From NCBI GenBank assembly GCA_934162285.1, contig CAKPHY010000011.1, positions 1-42,243 of the forward strand: a DNA stretch of 42,243 nt, read 5' to 3'. Shown in pieces: positions 41,452 through 42,243 of the stretch. Within the stretch, counting starts at the first letter, position 1. Every line of letters starts with the position of its first letter. The stretch comes from an uncultured Bacilli bacterium (GTDB taxonomy: Bacteria; Bacillota_I; Bacilli_A; RF39; UBA660). The position numbers and the translations under genes were made by a program. Below the pieces are notes generated by a model, which saw nothing but the letters and a program-made list of their open reading frames with translations, was not told where the DNA came from and did not search any database.

Positions 41452-41685
41452 ATGAAAGAAGCAGCAGGAGAAGCAAATATGACTGTTATTACAATCATCT
41501 TAATTGGGTTGGTAGCTGCAGCAGGAGCTGTATTAATTCCTAATTTATTAAATTCTACTACTAAAAGAGGTTGTTGTAGTACAGCTGGTGGTAAATGGGA
41601 AGATGGTGCTTGTAAGGACGCTTATACTGGTCAGTCTATTGCAGAATCTAATTATTATGATTCAACTAAAAAATCATGTAGATAA
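41452..41685 (+). CDS. Small Flp/type IV pilin-like protein
   Basis: A 77-aa protein. A short N-terminal leader (MKEAAG) is followed by a hydrophobic helix (residues 10-33), then a small domain with four Cys (C41, C42, C54, C76), enough for two disulfides. The size and position after TadC fit the major Flp-type pilin. The expected prepilin cut would be after G6, giving EANMTVITII, but +5 is Thr rather than Glu. The C-terminal Cys domain is unlike standard Flp pilins, which stop soon after the helix. RBS GGTGAG. No prepilin peptidase is encoded in the window. Confidence 0.6.
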   Translation: MKEAAGEANMTVITIILIGLVAAAGAVLIPNLLNSTTKRGCCSTAGGKWEDGACKDAYTGQSIAESNYYDSTKKSCR

Positions 41686-41694
41686 TGGTGAATT

Positions 41695-42153
41695 ATGAGT
41701 GATGCAACAGGTCAAGCAGGTCTACTTAATATTATGTTAGCAATAATTGCAATTATCATTGTTTTGTTGGCTGGTTCAATTTCTTATAGTAAAAGTTTTC
41801 GTGTAAAAAATAAAATAATTGATATAATTGAAAAACATAATGTTTATGATGAGGATGCTAGAACAGAAATAGAGCAAACTTTGTCTAAATTAGGATATCG
41901 TACTTCTGATAGAAAAGATTATAATACCTTATGTGAAGAAGTAACTGGTTTTCAAAAGGTTACTGATAAAACTTCCAATTATTATTATTGTGTTTATAAG
42001 ACGAATGATTCTAGTGAAGAAAAAGGTATATATACTTATAAAGTCGTTGTATATATGTATTTTGATATTCCTTTTTTTAGTAATGCGATAAAAATTCCAG
42101 TTTCAGGAATGACAAAAACACTTTATAAAGACAACACAAAAACAGTTGATTAA
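41695..42153 (+). CDS. Second pilin-like (pseudopilin) protein
   Basis: A 152-aa protein with the same N-terminal plan as its neighbour: MSDATG, then QAGLLN and a hydrophobic helix (about residues 10-30), then an outer domain of about 120 residues with two Cys (in NTLCEEV and YYYCVYK). The larger domain suggests a minor pilin or tip rather than the main fibre. It is only 9 bp after the first pilin (GGTGA within the gap) and is closed by a terminator over its stop codon. Confidence 0.58.
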   Translation: MSDATGQAGLLNIMLAIIAIIIVLLAGSISYSKSFRVKNKIIDIIEKHNVYDEDARTEIEQTLSKLGYRTSDRKDYNTLCEEVTGFQKVTDKTSNYYYCVYKTNDSSEEKGIYTYKVVVYMYFDIPFFSNAIKIPVSGMTKTLYKDNTKTVD

Positions 42154-42165
42154 GCTGTTTTTTTT
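42138..42165 (+). terminator. Terminator of the Tad/pilin operon
   Basis: AAAAACAG (42138-42145) pairs with CTGTTTTT (42155-42162), with the stop codon in the loop and a T-run to 42165. Confidence 0.72.
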
Positions 42166-42180
42166 GTGATTATCTAAGTT

Positions 42181-42218
42181 TTGTCAAATTACAAAATTTG
42201 TGATATTATAATCACAAC
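42181..42218 (+). promoter_or_regulatory. Promoter with dyad for a gene beyond the window
   Basis: TTGTCA (42181-42186), 17 bp, TATTAT (42204-42209), overlapped by the inverted repeat TTGTGAT (42199-42205) and ATCACAA (42212-42218). It probably drives a gene that starts after 42243; none is open within the window. Confidence 0.5.
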
Positions 42219-42243
42219 AAAAAGAACTGAGTTTCCTCAATTT

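Noticed and set aside
42199..42218. Rex (redox) operator
   Set aside because: The arms TTGTGA and TCACAA are separated by 8 bases, while Rex sites have 6; I call it only a dyad.

Overview
The window is AT-rich DNA (roughly 30% GC by eye) from a Gram-positive, monoderm bacterium. It carries sortase, LPXTG-type surface proteins, Cna-B pilins, LysM and amidase proteins, a CwlJ-type hydrolase and DltB/AlgI-like acyltransferase machinery, and no outer-membrane genes. TGA is a true stop (it ends ldh and the sortase), so this is not a mycoplasma-type code. The best guess is an uncultured, probably gut, lineage of Bacillota/Bacilli. That is an inference from gene content only. No rRNA, tRNA or CRISPR array was seen. 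Promoters are textbook sigma-A type (TTGACA/TTGTCA/TTGCTT, 16-18 bp, TATAAT), and many genes use a GGTGAT-type ribosome site a few bases before the start.

Layout. 1-8.5 kb is mostly housekeeping: lactate dehydrogenase, an rRNA-type methyltransferase and a pseudouridine synthase form one operon, followed by a ZIP metal transporter (reverse), a small wall amidase, a lone Abi/HEPN gene, an HtrA protease, and a two-gene operon pairing a duplicated DUF1538 membrane protein with a duplicated PII-like protein. 8.6-16.1 kb is a compact sortase-pilus operon behind one strong promoter: coiled-coil protein, signal peptidase I, fibro-slime tip adhesin (LPETG), major pilin (LPTTG), class C sortase, minor pilin with an unusual NPQTG signal, and a sortase-like protein with no catalytic residues. 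A divergent sigma-70-family factor (16.2-17.6 kb) and a LysM amidase without a signal peptide follow.

Two accessory insertions share one architecture: cargo genes bounded by long direct repeats copied from the flanking chromosome, with no recombinase. The first (18.9-22.7 kb, repeats of about 130 bp, diverged) carries a broken dinD, a DUF4143 AAA ATPase and a TPR protein. The second (25.95-27.57 kb, repeats of about 206 bp, about 98% identical) carries a single class II Fic gene with a three-site operator. Between them are a small acidic protein and a DUF4358-like/MBOAT/DHHW set for acylating a surface polymer.

27.5-31.4 kb holds a CwlJ-like hydrolase, a cysteine synthase, a degenerate aldehyde-dehydrogenase-like protein and a cytoplasmic leucine-rich-repeat protein that may be leaderless. 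31.5-42.2 kb is an envelope locus: a transposase-derived HTH protein, two large membrane proteins, two secreted or anchored Cys-containing proteins, then a minimal Tad-type secretion/pilus machine (TadE-like, CpaB, CpaF/TadA, TadB, TadC) and two small pilin-like proteins. No prepilin peptidase is seen in the window.
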